Shown: piece by piece, positions 12,212 to 24,141 of the stretch
Position numbering within the stretch: position 1 is the first letter of the stretch
Layout: each line of letters opens with the position of its first letter
NCBI RefSeq assembly: GCF_005860775.1
Contig: NZ_VCHQ01000034.1
Coordinates: 25,932-89,931 of the forward strand
Source: Klebsiella indica
Lineage (GTDB): Bacteria; Pseudomonadota; Gammaproteobacteria; Enterobacterales; Enterobacteriaceae
Length of the DNA: 64,000 nt
Direction: 5' to 3'
Translations under genes and position numbers: made by a program
Notes under the pieces: generated by a model
Database searches by the model: none
What the model saw: the letters and a program-made list of their open reading frames with translations, nothing else
What the model was told of the DNA's origin: nothing

Positions 12212-12233
12212 CAGGCCCTTTGGGGCCTGTTTT
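12212..12233 (+). terminator. sspAB terminator
   Basis: CAGGCCC, loop TTTG, GGGCCTG, then TTTT, eight bases after the sspB stop codon. Confidence 0.9.
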
Positions 12234-12304
12234 CTGATCACTCCCGAATTCTTGTGTTAAGCTGAAACCGCCAATCCGCCGGGAGTTTGCCGAAGGTGCC
12301 ATGT

Positions 12305-12384
12305 TCAATGATGATTGATGCCATTCATCGCCACGCGTCTGGTCAAGTTGAACGCGCCACCTCAATAGCCTGTCCGCATCCTGA
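12305..12384 (+). pseudogene. nanR: Probable nanR 3' remnant
   Basis: A short stretch encodes MIDAIHRH in one frame (12311-12334). After an apparent small deletion it encodes HLNSLSAS followed by a stop in another frame (12358-12384). E. coli NanR, as I remember it, ends with IVDAIRRH, a short variable piece, then HLNSVSAT. The order and spacing agree apart from about ten missing bases, and NanR normally sits between sspB and nanA. NanR is the sialic acid-responsive GntR-type repressor of the nan operon. The match is short, so this stays tentative. Confidence 0.5.
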
Positions 12385-12465
12385 CGTGCGTTAACGCTTC
12401 AGCGGATTCTGGTTCCTCAATACCTTGCACAGCCTGAATTCGGGGTTATTAATCAGGGAGCTATT

Positions 12466-13149
12466 ATGTCTTTACTTGAGAGACTGGATGCACATATTAG
12501 CGCGAACGGTGGTTTGATTGTTTCTTGCCAGCCAGTCCCCGGCAGCCCTTTGGATAAACCGGATATCGTTGCTGCGATGGCGCAGGCTGCAGAACAGGCT
12601 GGCGCTGTGGCATTGCGAATCGAAGGCGTAGAAAATCTGCGCGCTGTCCGCGCGTTAGTGATGGTACCTGTGATTGGCATTATTAAACGCGATCTGGACG
12701 GTTCCCCGGTGCGGATCACGCCATATCTGGAAGATATTGATGCACTGGCGCAGGCCAAAGCCGATATTATTGCTATTGATGGTACCGACCGTGAACGCCC
12801 TGTTCCTGTGGCCGCGCTGCTGACACGGATTCACCAGCACAAGCTGGTGGCGATGGCCGACTGTTCTTCTCTGGAAGATGGACTGTCTTGTCAGGCGCTC
12901 GGCGCTGAGATTATTGGCACCACACTGTCGGGCTATACCACGGCACATATCCCGAATGAACCTGATCTGGTACTGGTGAAAGCGCTGACTGAAGCGGGAT
13001 GTCGGGTGAATGCTGAGGGGCGCTATAACACGCCCGCTCAGGCGGCCGAAGCCAGGCGGCAAGGCGCATGGGCGGTGACTGTTGGTTCAGCGATTACCCG
13101 TCTGGAACATATATGCCAGTGGTATAACGCGGCATTAAAAGAGGCATGA
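12466..13149 (+). CDS. nanE: NanE, N-acetylmannosamine-6-phosphate 2-epimerase
   Basis: NanE converts ManNAc-6-P to GlcNAc-6-P in sialic acid catabolism. It is a cytoplasmic TIM barrel. The 227-residue protein looks intact: [18 protein letters not shown] at the N-terminus, the catalytic lysine region [34 protein letters not shown] and the acidic active-site segment [15 protein letters not shown] lies about 6 bases before the ATG. It is the only intact nan gene here: the usual nanA, nanT, nanK and nanQ are missing. Its TGA overlaps an ATG as the nanE/nanK junction normally does. How it is transcribed now is unclear. Confidence 0.95.
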   Translation: MSLLERLDAHISANGGLIVSCQPVPGSPLDKPDIVAAMAQAAEQAGAVALRIEGVENLRAVRALVMVPVIGIIKRDLDGSPVRITPYLEDIDALAQAKADIIAIDGTDRERPVPVAALLTRIHQHKLVAMADCSSLEDGLSCQALGAEIIGTTLSGYTTAHIPNEPDLVLVKALTEAGCRVNAEGRYNTPAQAAEARRQGAWAVTVGSAITRLEHICQWYNAALKEA

Positions 13150-13250
13150 CCATAAGCACGCTATGGATATGGATCATATCCACTCTGTTTATCGTGAATG
13201 CGGCAGGCACAGATCAAAGCCAGTCGAAAAAATCCGCACCGATTTGTTAA
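13146..13250 (+). CDS. Short hydrophobic ORF of 34 residues at the nanE 3' end
   Basis: The ATG overlaps the nanE stop (ATGA), the same coupling seen between nanE and nanK in intact operons. The first bases ATGACC match a nanK start, but the frame then diverges. It encodes a hydrophobic stretch ([17 protein letters not shown]) followed by a polar tail ending in cysteine. It may be a fortuitous ORF made by the deletion of nanK, or a small membrane peptide. I recognise no family. Confidence 0.25.
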   Translation: MTISTLWIWIISTLFIVNAAGTDQSQSKKSAPIC

Positions 13251-13256
13251 GCTCAT

Positions 13257-13287
13257 AAAAAAAGCCCGACGCTGAATCCCGTCGGGC
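13257..13287 (-). terminator. gltBD operon terminator
   Basis: On the minus strand, GCCCGACG pairs with CGTCGGGC over an 8-base loop and is followed by seven T. It lies about 45 bases beyond the gltD stop codon. Confidence 0.9.
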
Positions 13288-13330
13288 GATGATGGATTAC
13301 CCGGATAAGACGACTATCCAGGCTTTCGCA

Positions 13331-14758
<1,428 letters not shown>

Positions 14759-17700
14759 TTACTGCGCCTGCACCCGCAGCTCCGCTGCGGAACGACTACG
14801 GTGACCCAACAGTGCTTTAACATCGCTGGACTTCGGTTTAACCAGTGCGAACTTCGCCGAGAAGGCCGGCCAGTTGGCCAGGATCTCTTCGCCGCGCTGC
14901 GAACCGGTAAGCTGCACGTGCTCGGTAATCAAACCGCGCAAGTGCTCTTCGTGGATAGCCAGAGACTCAACGTCCAGCACTTCCACCAGCTCCGGGTTCA
15001 CGCGTTTGCGGAAATCGCCGTCTTCATCCAGAACATAAGCAAAGCCGCCGGTCATTCCCGCGCCGAAGTTAACACCGGTTTTGCCCAGCACGCAGACGAT
15101 GCCGCCGGTCATATATTCACAGCCGTTGTCGCCAATGCCTTCGACGATGGTGATCGCGCCGGAGTTACGCACCGCGAAGCGCTCGCCTGTGCGGCCAGCC
15201 GCATACAGACGACCGCCAGTTGCGCCGTACAGGCAGGTGTTGCCGATGATGCTGGCTTCGTGGCTCCGGAAGGCTGAACCAACCGGAGGGCGAATGGCGA
15301 TCAGGCCGCCAGCCATACCTTTACCCACATAATCGTTAGCGTCGCCGGTAAGATGCAGTTCAACGCCGCCCGCGTTCCAGACACCGAAGCTTTGGCCGGC
15401 CGTCCCGCTGAAGTGGGCGATAATCGGGTCAGCAGCGAGCCCCTGGTCTCCGTGGGTCTGGGCGATATAACCGGACAGCGAGGCCCCAACGGAGCGGTCG
15501 GTGTTACGGATATCGAACCAGAACGTTTTACTCTGCTTGCTGTCAACAAAGGGTTTTGCCTGTTGCAGCAGTTGCGCATTGAGCACGCCGTTGTCGAACG
15601 GCGGGTTGTTCTCGGTGCAATACAGCGCCTTACCTGGATGCGGTTCCGCGGTTTCCAGCAGTCGGGACAGTTCCAGCTTCTGCTGCTTAGCCGTAAACCC
15701 TTCCAGTTCTTTCAGCAAGTCGGTACGACCAATCAGATCCACCAGACGCTTCACGCCAAGCGATGCCATCAGCTCGCGAGTTTCACGGGCGATAAATTCA
15801 AAGTAGTTGGTCACTTTGAACGGTAAGCCGTGGTAGTGGTTTTTCCGCAGCTTATCATCCTGGGTTGCGACGCCGGTTGCGCAGTTGTTCAGATGGCAAA
15901 TACGCAGATATTTACAGCCCAGCGCTACCATCGGGCCGGTGCCGAAGCCGAAGCTTTCCGCACCAAGAATTGCCGCTTTGATGATATCGAGGCCGGTTTT
16001 CAGACCGCCATCCACCTGCAGACGAATCTTGTGACGCAGGCCGTTGGCCACCAGCGCCTGCTGGGTTTCCACCAGCCCCAGTTCCCACGGACAACCCGCG
16101 TATTTCACTGAAGATAGCGGGCTGGCGCCAGTACCGCCGTCGTAACCGGCGATGGTGATCAGATCAGCATAGGCTTTCGCCACGCCGGTCGCGATGGTGC
16201 CGACGCCCGGTTCAGAAACCAGCTTCACGGAGATCATCGCTTTCGGGTTGACCTGTTTCAGGTCGAAAATCAGCTGCGCCAGATCCTCGATAGAGTAGAT
16301 ATCGTGGTGCGGCGGCGGAGAGATCAGCGTCACGCCAGGTACGGAATAACGCAGTCTGGCGATATATGGCGTAACTTTATCGCCCGGCAACTGACCGCCT
16401 TCGCCAGGCTTCGCGCCCTGAGCAACTTTAATCTGGATCACATCAGCGTTGACCAGGTAAGCAGGGGTGACACCGAAACGACCGGAGGCTACCTGCTTGA
16501 TACGCGACACTTTATTGGTGCCATAGCGTGCCGGATCTTCACCCCCTTCGCCGGAGTTAGAGTTACCGCCGATGCCGTTCATCGCTTCTGCCAGAGCTTC
16601 GTGCGCTTCCGGGCTTAGCGCGCCGATAGACATCGCCGCCGTGTCGAAACGTTTAAACAACTCGCTTGCCGGTTCAACGTCGTCCAGGCTGACGGTGGCC
16701 CCGTCAGGGGTCACCGCTAACAAATCGCGCAGCGTTGCCGCCGGGCGCTCATTGACCAGCCTGGCGTACTGCTGATAATCACTGTATTCGCCGCTTTGTA
16801 CCGCTTGCTGCAGGGTACGCACCACATCCGGGTTATAGGCGTGATATTCGCCGCCATGGACATATTTCAACAGTCCGCCCTGGGCCAGCGGCTTACGCAT
16901 CAGCCAGGCGCGTTTCGACAGGTTCAGCAGGTCTTGCTGGAAGTCGTCGAAACCGGCACCGCCGATACGGCTGACCACGCCCTGGAAGCACAGGTCGGAT
17001 ACTTCGCGATGCAGGCCCACAGCTTCGAACAACTTCGAGCAGCGATAGGATGCGACGGTCGAAATACCCATCTTCGACATGATCTTATACAGACCTTTGT
17101 TGATACCGTTACGGTAGTTCAGCATCACCGTACGGTACGCTTTGTCAATCGTGTTGTTATCCACCAGTTTCGCCAGGCTTTCATAGGCGAGGAACGGGTA
17201 GATAGCCGTCGCGCCGAAGCCCAGCAGCACAGCAAAGTGGTGCGGATCGCGGGCGCTGGCCGTTTCAACAATAATGTTAGCGTCGCAACGCAGGCTCTTA
17301 TCCACCAGACGGGTCTGAATCGCTCCCACGGCCATTGGGGCCGGTACCGGCAGGCGGTTTTTACCGATGTTGCGATCGGACAGCACCAGCAGGACGGTAC
17401 CATTACGCACCATCTGTTCGGCTTTATCGCACAGCACTTTGACCGTTTCAGCCAGCGTGGTTTCGCTGGCATCAAAGGTGATATCCAGGATGTCGGCACG
17501 ATAGTGCTCTTCTTCCATGGTGGTCAGCTGTTTAAAATCAGAGTACAGCAGAATCGGCGACTTGAAGCTCAGGCGGTGAGCCTGGCCTTCCGCTTCGCAG
17601 AAGACGTTCATTTCACGGCCAATGCTGGTGGCCAGCGACATGACGTGCGCTTCACGCAGCGGATCGATCGGCGGGTTGGTCACCTGCGCAAATTGCTGGC

Positions 17701-19219
17701 GGAAATAGTCGTAAATGATACGCGGCTGGCTGGAAAGAACGGCGAATGGGGTATCGTCACCCATTGAACCGACTGCCTCCTGGCCGTTTTCACCCAATAC
17801 CCGCAGGACGGAGTCCAGCTCTTCAGCGCTGTAGTTGAACTGTTTCTGGTAGCTGGCGAGGGTATCATCATCCAACTGACGATTACCGACCTCTTCATCG
17901 GGCAGCTCTTCGAATGGCACCAGGCGACGGACGTTTTTCTCCATCCACTCTTTATACGGATGGCGGCTTTGCAGATCGTTGTCGGTTTCCGCAGAGTGCA
18001 GGATGCGCCCCTCACGGGTATCGATAACCATCAGCTCGCCGGGGCCGACGCGGCCTTTTTCCACCACTTCATCCGGCTGGTAATCCCAGATACCGACTTC
18101 GGAGGCGCAGGTGATGAGTTTGTCGCTAGTGATCACGTAGCGCGCCGGGCGCAGGCCGTTACGGTCAAGATTACAGGCGGCGAAACGACCATCGGACATC
18201 ACGATGCCCGCCGGGCCGTCCCACGGCTCCATGTGCATGGAGTTAAAGTCAAAGAACGCGCGCAGCTCTGGGTCCATATCCGGGTTGTTCTGCCAGGCTG
18301 GCGGAACCAGCAGGCGCATGGCGCGGATAATGTCCATCCCGCCCGCCAGCAGCAGCTCCAGCATATTATCCATGGAGCTGGAGTCGGAGCCGGTTTCATT
18401 GACAAATGGCGCGGCATCGTGGAGATCCGGGATCAGCGGCGTCTGGAATTTATAGGTACGGGCGCGAGCCCACTGGCGGTTACCGGTGATGGTATTGATT
18501 TCGCCGTTGTGCGCCAGATAGCGGAACGGCTGCGCCAGCGGCCAGCGTGGCACGGTGTTAGTGGAAAAGCGCTGATGGAACAGGCAAATGGCTGATTCCA
18601 GGCGCAGATCCGCGAGATCCAGGTAGAAGCGCGGCAGATCCGCCGGCATACACAGACCTTTATAAATATTGACCAGATTCGACAGGCTGCAAACGTAAAA
18701 ATCTTTATCATCCTGCAGACGTTTTTCGATACGGCGACGGGCGATGAATAAACGGCGCTCCATGTCGCGCGGACGCCAGCCTGCCGGGGCGTTAACAAAG
18801 ATTTGCTCAATACGTGGCAGCGAGGAGAGGGCGATTTCACCGAGAACGCCATCGTTGGTAGGCACTTCGCGCCAGCCGACAATAGACAGCGTTTCACGCT
18901 GAAGTTCTTCTTCGACGATACGGCGCGCCGCTTTGGCCAGTTCAGGATCTTTATTAAGGAATAACATCCCAACGGCATAATTCTTGGCTAAACGCCAGCC
19001 GCGCTCTTCCGCAACAATCCGGAAAAAGCGATCGGGTTTTTGTAGCAACAGGCCACAACCGTCGCCGGTTTTTCCATCGGCAAGGATCGCACCGCGGTGC
19101 TGCATTCGGGCCAGTGCGTGTATAGCGGTTCGCACCACCTTGTGGCTAGGTTCGCCTTCTATGTGGGCGATCAGGCCGAAACCACAGTTATCCCTCTCAA
19201 GGGATTTATCGTACAACAT
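14759..19219 (-). CDS. gltB: GltB, glutamate synthase large subunit
   Basis: GltB (1486 residues) makes two glutamates from glutamine and 2-oxoglutarate in ammonium assimilation. The N-terminal class II amidotransferase domain uses Cys12 ([10 protein letters not shown]) as nucleophile after removal of the first 11 residues. A central domain follows, then the FMN/3Fe-4S synthase domain ([21 protein letters not shown]; cluster cysteines in [15 protein letters not shown]) and the beta-helix GXGXG domain. I chose 19219, with GGGAGG upstream; the longer N-terminal extension annotated in some E. coli entries is out of frame here. First gene of gltBD. Confidence 0.98.
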   Translation of the reverse strand: MLYDKSLERDNCGFGLIAHIEGEPSHKVVRTAIHALARMQHRGAILADGKTGDGCGLLLQKPDRFFRIVAEERGWRLAKNYAVGMLFLNKDPELAKAARRIVEEELQRETLSIVGWREVPTNDGVLGEIALSSLPRIEQIFVNAPAGWRPRDMERRLFIARRRIEKRLQDDKDFYVCSLSNLVNIYKGLCMPADLPRFYLDLADLRLESAICLFHQRFSTNTVPRWPLAQPFRYLAHNGEINTITGNRQWARARTYKFQTPLIPDLHDAAPFVNETGSDSSSMDNMLELLLAGGMDIIRAMRLLVPPAWQNNPDMDPELRAFFDFNSMHMEPWDGPAGIVMSDGRFAACNLDRNGLRPARYVITSDKLITCASEVGIWDYQPDEVVEKGRVGPGELMVIDTREGRILHSAETDNDLQSRHPYKEWMEKNVRRLVPFEELPDEEVGNRQLDDDTLASYQKQFNYSAEELDSVLRVLGENGQEAVGSMGDDTPFAVLSSQPRIIYDYFRQQFAQVTNPPIDPLREAHVMSLATSIGREMNVFCEAEGQAHRLSFKSPILLYSDFKQLTTMEEEHYRADILDITFDASETTLAETVKVLCDKAEQMVRNGTVLLVLSDRNIGKNRLPVPAPMAVGAIQTRLVDKSLRCDANIIVETASARDPHHFAVLLGFGATAIYPFLAYESLAKLVDNNTIDKAYRTVMLNYRNGINKGLYKIMSKMGISTVASYRCSKLFEAVGLHREVSDLCFQGVVSRIGGAGFDDFQQDLLNLSKRAWLMRKPLAQGGLLKYVHGGEYHAYNPDVVRTLQQAVQSGEYSDYQQYARLVNERPAATLRDLLAVTPDGATVSLDDVEPASELFKRFDTAAMSIGALSPEAHEALAEAMNGIGGNSNSGEGGEDPARYGTNKVSRIKQVASGRFGVTPAYLVNADVIQIKVAQGAKPGEGGQLPGDKVTPYIARLRYSVPGVTLISPPPHHDIYSIEDLAQLIFDLKQVNPKAMISVKLVSEPGVGTIATGVAKAYADLITIAGYDGGTGASPLSSVKYAGCPWELGLVETQQALVANGLRHKIRLQVDGGLKTGLDIIKAAILGAESFGFGTGPMVALGCKYLRICHLNNCATGVATQDDKLRKNHYHGLPFKVTNYFEFIARETRELMASLGVKRLVDLIGRTDLLKELEGFTAKQQKLELSRLLETAEPHPGKALYCTENNPPFDNGVLNAQLLQQAKPFVDSKQSKTFWFDIRNTDRSVGASLSGYIAQTHGDQGLAADPIIAHFSGTAGQSFGVWNAGGVELHLTGDANDYVGKGMAGGLIAIRPPVGSAFRSHEASIIGNTCLYGATGGRLYAAGRTGERFAVRNSGAITIVEGIGDNGCEYMTGGIVCVLGKTGVNFGAGMTGGFAYVLDEDGDFRKRVNPELVEVLDVESLAIHEEHLRGLITEHVQLTGSQRGEEILANWPAFSAKFALVKPKSSDVKALLGHRSRSAAELRVQAQ

Positions 19220-19892
19220 ATCAGTGAACCTCCCCAGGCTCTACGGGACGCCCTCCGATACCGATTGCGCACGGGCACAGAAAGAGCATGGCGACGGGGT
19301 TTACACCTCGCATTCGCCCTCTTTAAATCCTTTTCGCATCGGAACACAAGTTTGAGGACTTGCTATTAAGAGGGAATCTCAATTACTGCATAAATATGAT
19401 GAGCAGAACGCTCATCCAGAAAGCTTCCAGCGGATTCCCAACTTATCGGGAATCCACACATACGTCAAATGGCAATCTTATTTATACAAAAATGTACTAT
19501 ACAACATTTAACGTGATGATTTTTATTAAAATAATCGCATTTTAAATGCCATTGAAACGTATCGGGGGGCATAATCGAGTGTGATCTGTCTCACTATATC
19601 AATGGCATGATATTGTATTTATATGCTTAATTATTTTTTATTTTTGGATTTTTTTTCTTGTTTTTTTCTGTTTTTTGGTTTTTAACACTGTTTTGTGCCC
19701 TGATAAAGATAATGGTAAATTTGCGGCTATATATAAGGAAAACTCATTACCTTAAAGGTGAATTTAATTGCAGTTATCTTGATTTTTTATGCAACGGGAT
19801 AAACGGCCACGTTGACGATTGATCCAGGTCATCGTCGTCAGCGGCTAAAAATGGCAGGCTTGGCCCCTTTCTTAAGGCCGGTCTACCAGATT
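19220..19892. promoter_or_regulatory. gltB-yhcC divergent regulatory region
   Basis: This divergent gap of more than 600 bases carries the gltB promoter, which in E. coli is activated by Lrp over a long upstream region. Two inverted repeats stand out: ATGAGC/GCTCAT at 19398-19414 and a perfect GGATTCCC/GGGAATCC pair at 19432-19455 with an 8-base loop. From about 19626 to 19685 the plus strand is almost entirely T, which suggests curved or Lrp/H-NS-binding DNA. I see no gene in it. Confidence 0.5.
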
Positions 19893-20822
19893 ATGCAGTT
19901 ACAAAAATTAGTCAATATGTTTGGCGGGGATCTTGCGCGTCGCTATGGCGAAAAGGTCCATAAACTGACGCTGCATGGCGGCTTTAGCTGCCCGAATCGT
20001 GATGGCACCATTGGCCGCGGCGGCTGTACTTTCTGCAATGTCGCCTCCTTTGCCGACGAAGAACAGCAGCATCGCTCTATTGTCGAACAACTGGCGCATC
20101 AGGCGCAGTTGGTGAATCGGGCTAAGCGCTATCTGGCCTATTTTCAGGCTTACACCAGCACCTTTGCTGAGGTACAGGTGCTGCGCGCCCTGTATCAACA
20201 GGCGGTCAGCCAGGCCAGTATCGTCGGATTGTGTGTCGGTACGCGCCCGGATTGTGTCCCAGGCGCCGTCGTGGATCTGCTTTGCGAATATCGGCAACAG
20301 GGTTACGAGGTATGGCTTGAGCTGGGGCTGCAAACCGCCCACGATAAGACGCTGCATCGAATTAATCGCGGCCATGATTTTGCCTGCTACCAGCGTACTG
20401 CGCGTCTGGCGCGTGAGCGAGGGCTGAAGGTATGCTGCCACCTTATCGTCGGCCTGCCGGGGGAAGGGCAGGCAGAATGCCTGGAGACGTTAGAACAGGT
20501 GGTGGAAACCGGTGTGGATGGCATTAAGCTGCACCCGCTTCATATTGTGAAGGGAAGCATCATGGCGAAGGCGTGGCAGGCCGGACGGTTGAAGGGGATT
20601 GAGCTGGACGACTATACGACCATCGCTGGAGAGATGATCCGCCATACTCCACCTGAGGTGATTTATCACCGTATTTCCGCCAGCGCCCGTCGTCCGACGC
20701 TGTTGGCCCCTTTATGGTGTGAGAATCGCTGGACCGGAATGGTTGAGCTGGATAAATATCTCCGCGAACATGGCGTTCAGGGGGCGGCGCTGGGATTGCC
20801 GTGGCGCCAGCCTGTCGCGTGA
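19893..20822 (+). CDS. yhcC: YhcC, radical SAM-family protein
   Basis: The protein has 309 residues. The family (TIGR01212-type) carries the radical SAM cysteines in CPNRDGTIGRGGCTFCN, here near the N-terminus, followed by LGLQTAHDKTLHRINRGHD and VGLPGEGQAECLETL. The substrate is not established. The frame is open 27 codons further up to 19812. I chose MQLQKLVNMFGGDL because it equals the E. coli start, although no strong ribosome binding site precedes it. It is divergent from gltB and upstream of arcB. Confidence 0.9.
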   Translation: MQLQKLVNMFGGDLARRYGEKVHKLTLHGGFSCPNRDGTIGRGGCTFCNVASFADEEQQHRSIVEQLAHQAQLVNRAKRYLAYFQAYTSTFAEVQVLRALYQQAVSQASIVGLCVGTRPDCVPGAVVDLLCEYRQQGYEVWLELGLQTAHDKTLHRINRGHDFACYQRTARLARERGLKVCCHLIVGLPGEGQAECLETLEQVVETGVDGIKLHPLHIVKGSIMAKAWQAGRLKGIELDDYTTIAGEMIRHTPPEVIYHRISASARRPTLLAPLWCENRWTGMVELDKYLREHGVQGAALGLPWRQPVA

Positions 20823-20914
20823 AGTATGAAGGGTCTCTGCATTTTTTGCACAACTTACAGCGTCTTGCTCAGAATTGAGTATTATTGTGCGGAGTTGTCG
20901 CTAAGGAATTCCTT

Positions 20915-23254
20915 ATGAAGCAAATTCGTATGCTGGCGCAGTATTATGTTGACCTGATGATGAAGCTGGGTCTGGTGCGTTTTTCAATGCTACTAGCTCT
21001 GGCGCTGGTGGTACTGGCGATTGTTGTGCAGATGGCCGTTACGATGGTGCTGCATGGCCAGGTGGAAAGTATTGATGTTATCCGCTCCATTTTCTTTGGC
21101 CTGCTGATCACCCCGTGGGCGGTCTATTTCCTCTCGGTGGTGGTTGAGCAACTGGAAGAGTCCAGACAGCGTCTCTCGCGGTTGGTGGAGAAACTGGAGG
21201 AGATGCGCGAGCGCGATCTCAATCTTAACGTCAAGCTTAAAGACAACATCGCTCAACTGAATCAGGAAATCGGTGAGCGTGAAAAAGCCGAGGCGGAGCG
21301 TGAAACGACGCTTGAGCAACTGAAAATAGAAATGAAGGAGCGTGAAGAGACGCAAATTCAGCTTGAACAGCAGTCCTCCTTTCTGCGTTCTTTCCTTGAT
21401 GCATCACCGGATTTGGTCTTCTATCGCAATGAAGATAAAGAGTTTTCCGGCTGTAACCGCGCCGTGGAGCTATTGACGGGCAAAAGTGAAAAACAGCTTA
21501 TTCACCTGAAGCCACAGGATGTATACAGCGAAGAGGCGGCGGATAAGGTGCTGGAGACGGATGAGAAAGTCTTCCGCCATAACATTTCGTTGACCTATGA
21601 ACAGTGGCTGGATTACCCGGACGGGCGGAAAGCCTGCTTTGAAATCCGTAAAGTGCCGTACTATGACCGTGTTGGTAAACGGCGTGGGCTGATGGGGTTT
21701 GGTCGCGATATTACCGAACGTAAGCGCTACCAGGATGCGCTGGAGCGGGCCAGCCGGGATAAGACCACCTTCATCTCAACAATCAGTCACGAGCTGCGTA
21801 CACCGCTTAATGGCATCGTGGGGCTTAGCCGGATCCTGCTGGATACCGAACTGACTGACGAACAGGAAAAATACCTGAAAACTATCCATGTCTCTGCAGT
21901 AACGCTGGGTAATATCTTCAACGATATTATTGAGATGGATAAGATGGAACGGCGTAAAGTTCAGTTGGACAACCAGCCGGTTGATTTCACCGGTTTCCTC
22001 GCCGATCTGGAAAACCTCTCTGGCCTTCAGACGCAGCAGAAAGGTCTGCAATTTGTGCTGGAACCTACCTTGCCGCTGCCGCATAAAGTGATCACCGATG
22101 GTACGCGTCTGCGTCAAATTTTGTGGAATCTTATCAGTAATGCCGTGAAGTTTACCCCGCAAGGCGGGTGTGTGAACGTTCGCGTGCGCTATGATGCAGG
22201 CGATATCCTGCACTTTGAAGTGGAAGATTCGGGGATCGGCATTCCTGAAGCGGAGCAGGATAAGATTTTCGCGATGTATTATCAGGTCAAAGATAGCCAT
22301 GGCGGCAAACCGGCAACCGGTACCGGCATCGGCCTCGCCGTATCACGTCGCCTGGCGCGGAATATGGGGGGCGATATTTGCGTTTCCAGTCAGCCAGGTA
22401 AGGGAGCGATCTTCACTCTCACCGTACATGCGCCTGCCGTTGCGGAAGAAGTGGAAGATACTCTGGCGCAAGATGATATGCCATTACCCGCACTGAATGT
22501 GCTGCTGGTGGAGGATATCGAATTAAACGTGGTTGTCGCGCGCTCGGTGCTGGAGAAACTGGGTAACAGCGTGGATGTGGCGATGACCGGGAAAGCCGCG
22601 CTGGAGATGTTTACCCCCGGTGAATATGATCTGGTGCTGCTGGATATTCAATTGCCGGATATGACGGGCCTGGATATCTCTCGTCAGTTGAAGCAACGTT
22701 TCACTGCTGATCAACTTCCGCCGTTGGTGGCGCTCACGGCTAACGTACTGAAGGATAAAAAAGAGTATCTGGAGGCAGGGATGGACGATGTGCTCAGTAA
22801 GCCACTCTCTGTTCCGGCGTTAACCGCGATTATCAAGAAATACTGGGATTCACCGGAAGAGGAAGAGAACGAGATGCCCTCTATAGATGTCGATAAATCG
22901 ACTTTTGTGCTGGATATTCCCATGCTTGAGCAATACATCTCGCTGGTGGGACCAAAGTTGATTAATGATGGTCTGGCGGTTTTTGAGAGGATGATGCCGG
23001 GTTATCTGGCTGTACTCGAATCAAATCTGACCGCGCGTGACCAAAAAGGGATTGTCGATGAAGGACATAAGATAAAGGGGGCTGCGGGCTCAATCGGCTT
23101 ACGTCACATTCAGCAGCTTGGTCAGCAGATTCAAACACCGGATCTGCCCGCATGGTCAGATAATGTTGCTGAATGGGTTGAAGAGATGAAATCCGAGTGG
23201 CAAAGCGATGTAGCCGTGCTAAAAGCATGGGTCGCGGCGGCGGAGAAAAAATGA
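20915..23254 (+). CDS. arcB: ArcB, aerobic respiration control sensor kinase
   Basis: ArcB is a tripartite hybrid histidine kinase of 779 residues in the inner membrane. It senses quinone redox state and phosphorylates ArcA. In order it has two transmembrane helices (about residues 23-78), a coiled-coil linker, a PAS domain (FLDASPDLVFYRNEDKEF), and the H-box STISHELRTPLNG with His about 292. The N/G boxes (GTGIGLAVSR), the receiver with Asp in LVLLDIQLPDMTG and the HPt domain with His in DEGHKIKGAAGS complete it. AAGGA precedes the ATG at 20915; a frame open to 20885 is not family-like. The stop overlaps the ArcZ terminator. Confidence 0.98.
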   Translation: MKQIRMLAQYYVDLMMKLGLVRFSMLLALALVVLAIVVQMAVTMVLHGQVESIDVIRSIFFGLLITPWAVYFLSVVVEQLEESRQRLSRLVEKLEEMRERDLNLNVKLKDNIAQLNQEIGEREKAEAERETTLEQLKIEMKEREETQIQLEQQSSFLRSFLDASPDLVFYRNEDKEFSGCNRAVELLTGKSEKQLIHLKPQDVYSEEAADKVLETDEKVFRHNISLTYEQWLDYPDGRKACFEIRKVPYYDRVGKRRGLMGFGRDITERKRYQDALERASRDKTTFISTISHELRTPLNGIVGLSRILLDTELTDEQEKYLKTIHVSAVTLGNIFNDIIEMDKMERRKVQLDNQPVDFTGFLADLENLSGLQTQQKGLQFVLEPTLPLPHKVITDGTRLRQILWNLISNAVKFTPQGGCVNVRVRYDAGDILHFEVEDSGIGIPEAEQDKIFAMYYQVKDSHGGKPATGTGIGLAVSRRLARNMGGDICVSSQPGKGAIFTLTVHAPAVAEEVEDTLAQDDMPLPALNVLLVEDIELNVVVARSVLEKLGNSVDVAMTGKAALEMFTPGEYDLVLLDIQLPDMTGLDISRQLKQRFTADQLPPLVALTANVLKDKKEYLEAGMDDVLSKPLSVPALTAIIKKYWDSPEEEENEMPSIDVDKSTFVLDIPMLEQYISLVGPKLINDGLAVFERMMPGYLAVLESNLTARDQKGIVDEGHKIKGAAGSIGLRHIQQLGQQIQTPDLPAWSDNVAEWVEEMKSEWQSDVAVLKAWVAAAEKK

Positions 23255-23352
23255 CCCCGGATAAACCGGGGTGCGCGAATACTGCGCCAACACCAGGGAA
23301 CGGGTTGTTGGGCCAGAATCATTTGAGTGATTTTTTACGCGGCGCAACCTGA
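23246..23352 (-). ncRNA. arcZ: ArcZ (SraH), Hfq-dependent small RNA
   Basis: On the minus strand between elbB and arcB lies a block nearly identical to the 3' half of ArcZ as I remember it: TTCCCTGGTGTTGGCGCAG, then TATTCGCGCA and the terminator CCCCGG-TTTAT-CCGGGG followed by six T (23246-23272). The processed 3' part is the functional seed; in E. coli ArcZ activates rpoS and represses flhDC and others. The 5' half does not look like the E. coli sequence, so the 5' end (about 23352) is approximate. The position relative to arcB is diagnostic. Confidence 0.88.
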
Positions 23353-23487
23353 GAATTTGGTTTGCTCGCTCATTAAGATAGCAAACCTTAAATAATTTGT
23401 TACGTGAATCGGTAAAATATGTGAAGCATAGCGAGTAAATCAAAATTTTTTACTGGTTTCATAGACTTGTACTAAGGGGCTGATGTG

Positions 23488-24141
23488 ATGAAGAGAATTG
23501 GTGTCGTGTTGAGCGGTTGCGGTGTTTATGACGGAAGCGAAATTCATGAAGCGGTCATCACCATACTGGCTATCGTCCGCAACGGTGCCGAGGCCATCTG
23601 TTTCGCGCCTGATAAAGTACAAACCGATGTCATCAATCATTTGACCGGTGAAGTGCAGTCTGAAAGCCGCAATGTGCTCGTGGAAGCAGCGCGTATTGCG
23701 CGTGGACAGATTCGGCCTCTGGCGGCTGCCAGGGCGGATGAGCTGGATGCGCTGATCGTGCCAGGCGGTTTTGGCGCGGCGAAGAATCTCAGCAATTTCG
23801 CCTCACAGGGCAGTCATTGTGAGGTTGATAGCGATCTGAAAGCGCTGGCGCTGGCAATGCATCAGGCCGGTAAACCACTGGGCTTTATTTGTATCGCTCC
23901 GGCTCTGTTAGCTAAAATTTTCACCATCCCGCTGCGCGTGACTATCGGTACCGATCTTGATACCGCCGATGCGATAGAAGAGATGGGAGCTGAACATGTA
24001 CCTTGCCCGGTCGATGATATTGTGGTTGATGAAGATAACAAAGTCGTGACGACTCCGGCGTATATGCTGGCGCAGAATATTGCCGAAGCGGCAAGCGGTA
24101 TTGAAAAACTGGTTGCGCGCGTGCTGGTTCTGGCTGCATGA
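23488..24141 (+). CDS. elbB: ElbB, DJ-1/PfpI-family glyoxalase-like protein
   Basis: This cytoplasmic protein of 217 residues belongs to the class I glutamine amidotransferase-like DJ-1/PfpI superfamily. It shows [17 protein letters not shown] at the N-terminus, the nucleophile-elbow region [10 protein letters not shown] with Cys, and [24 protein letters not shown]. coli ElbB (formerly linked to isoprenoid biosynthesis) has reported glyoxalase activity. The ATG at 23488 is preceded by an in-frame GTG that I consider less likely. The stop overlaps the mtgA start by four bases. Confidence 0.95.
   Translation: MKRIGVVLSGCGVYDGSEIHEAVITILAIVRNGAEAICFAPDKVQTDVINHLTGEVQSESRNVLVEAARIARGQIRPLAAARADELDALIVPGGFGAAKNLSNFASQGSHCEVDSDLKALALAMHQAGKPLGFICIAPALLAKIFTIPLRVTIGTDLDTADAIEEMGAEHVPCPVDDIVVDEDNKVVTTPAYMLAQNIAEAASGIEKLVARVLVLAA

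Noticed and set aside
12466..13149. nanE as a pseudogene
   Set aside because: The frame is full length with all active-site segments, so decay of the locus has not reached it.
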